DNA of 64,000 nt from Bosea beijingensis (lineage in GTDB: Bacteria; Pseudomonadota; Alphaproteobacteria; Rhizobiales; Beijerinckiaceae), in contig NZ_CP132359.1 of assembly GCF_030758975.1 (NCBI RefSeq), positions 1,690,811-1,754,810 on the forward strand, in the 5' to 3' direction. Within the stretch, counting starts at the first letter, position 1; every line of letters begins with the position of its first letter. The notes below the pieces were generated by a model that was not told the origin of the DNA, did not search any database, and saw only the letters and a list, made by a program, of their open reading frames with translations. This document shows positions 63,971-64,000 of the stretch, in pieces. Both the position numbers and the translations under genes were made by a program.

Positions 63971-64000
63971 GACGTTCTCCCAGGGCGAGGTTCTCGTGGC

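Overview
The window is a GC-rich, gene-dense stretch of alphaproteobacterial chromosome, most likely from the Hyphomicrobiales (Rhizobiales) and close to Bosea and its relatives. The evidence is lineage-typical content and order: pcm-tolC-popZ(DUF2497)-valS, glmU-glmS, recG-sdhE-mfd, ppiD directly upstream of trpE, a BA14K protein, OpgG/OpgH glucan synthesis, and abundant short intergenic palindromes. The family-level placement is an inference. About 60 protein genes, two tRNA genes and several dispersed palindromic repeats can be supported. I see no rRNA, insertion sequence, prophage or CRISPR array, and most of the window is ordinary core chromosome.

Layout. 1-1048: an M20 amidohydrolase cut by the window edge, and cueR. 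1050-3613: copA with a MerR-type promoter. 3657-7087: modABC, facing a mop (molbindin) and TrmO-like pair across a ModE-like palindrome. 7100-11671: a His-rich cupin, a sulfurtransferase, an AlaX editing protein, an SDR and a photolyase. 11.7-13.15 kb: small hypothetical ORFs, tRNA-Cys and tRNA-Asn. 13.3-21.8 kb: pcm, tolC, popZ, a PPOX protein, dps, valS and a VTT membrane protein. 22-28.8 kb: ilvD, a Sel1-repeat protein, xth, BA14K, UPF0114 and trpE. 28.8-34 kb: ppiD, tpiA, secG and pyrG. 34-37.6 kb: a GFA protein, then a DUF350-DUF1190-glutathionylspermidine-synthase-like operon and a VOC protein. 37.8-41.5 kb: opgG-opgH. 41.8-46.5 kb: glmU, glmS, a DUF454 and a DUF502 protein. 46.5-47.35 kb: a frameshifted AraC/GyrI regulator. 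47.5-53.8 kb: recG, sdhE and mfd.

53.8-64.0 kb is the most distinctive part. It is a predicted quinate/shikimate-to-protocatechuate catabolic island on the minus strand: pcaG, pcaH, a two-domain 3-dehydroshikimate dehydratase, a shikimate/quinate dehydrogenase, a Gfo/Idh/MocA oxidoreductase, type II dehydroquinase aroQ, and a complete amino-acid-type ABC importer. A TetR gene diverges from it across a near-perfect 22-bp inverted repeat, and a second type II dehydroquinase lies beyond. The parts form a logical route: import, dehydrogenation, dehydration to 3-dehydroshikimate, aromatisation to protocatechuate, then ring cleavage. The importer's substrate and the role of the Gfo/Idh enzyme are not known.

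Two smaller modules also deserve attention: the DUF350/DUF1190/ATP-grasp operon, which resembles E. coli yjfL-yjfM-yjfC and whose biochemistry is poorly understood, and the dispersed palindromic repeats, of which three copies of one family lie in this window, one of them inverted. Several start codons were moved from the longest reading frame to an internal ATG, GTG or TTG because a good Shine-Dalgarno sequence or a promoter lies inside the longer frame. Individual entries say where.
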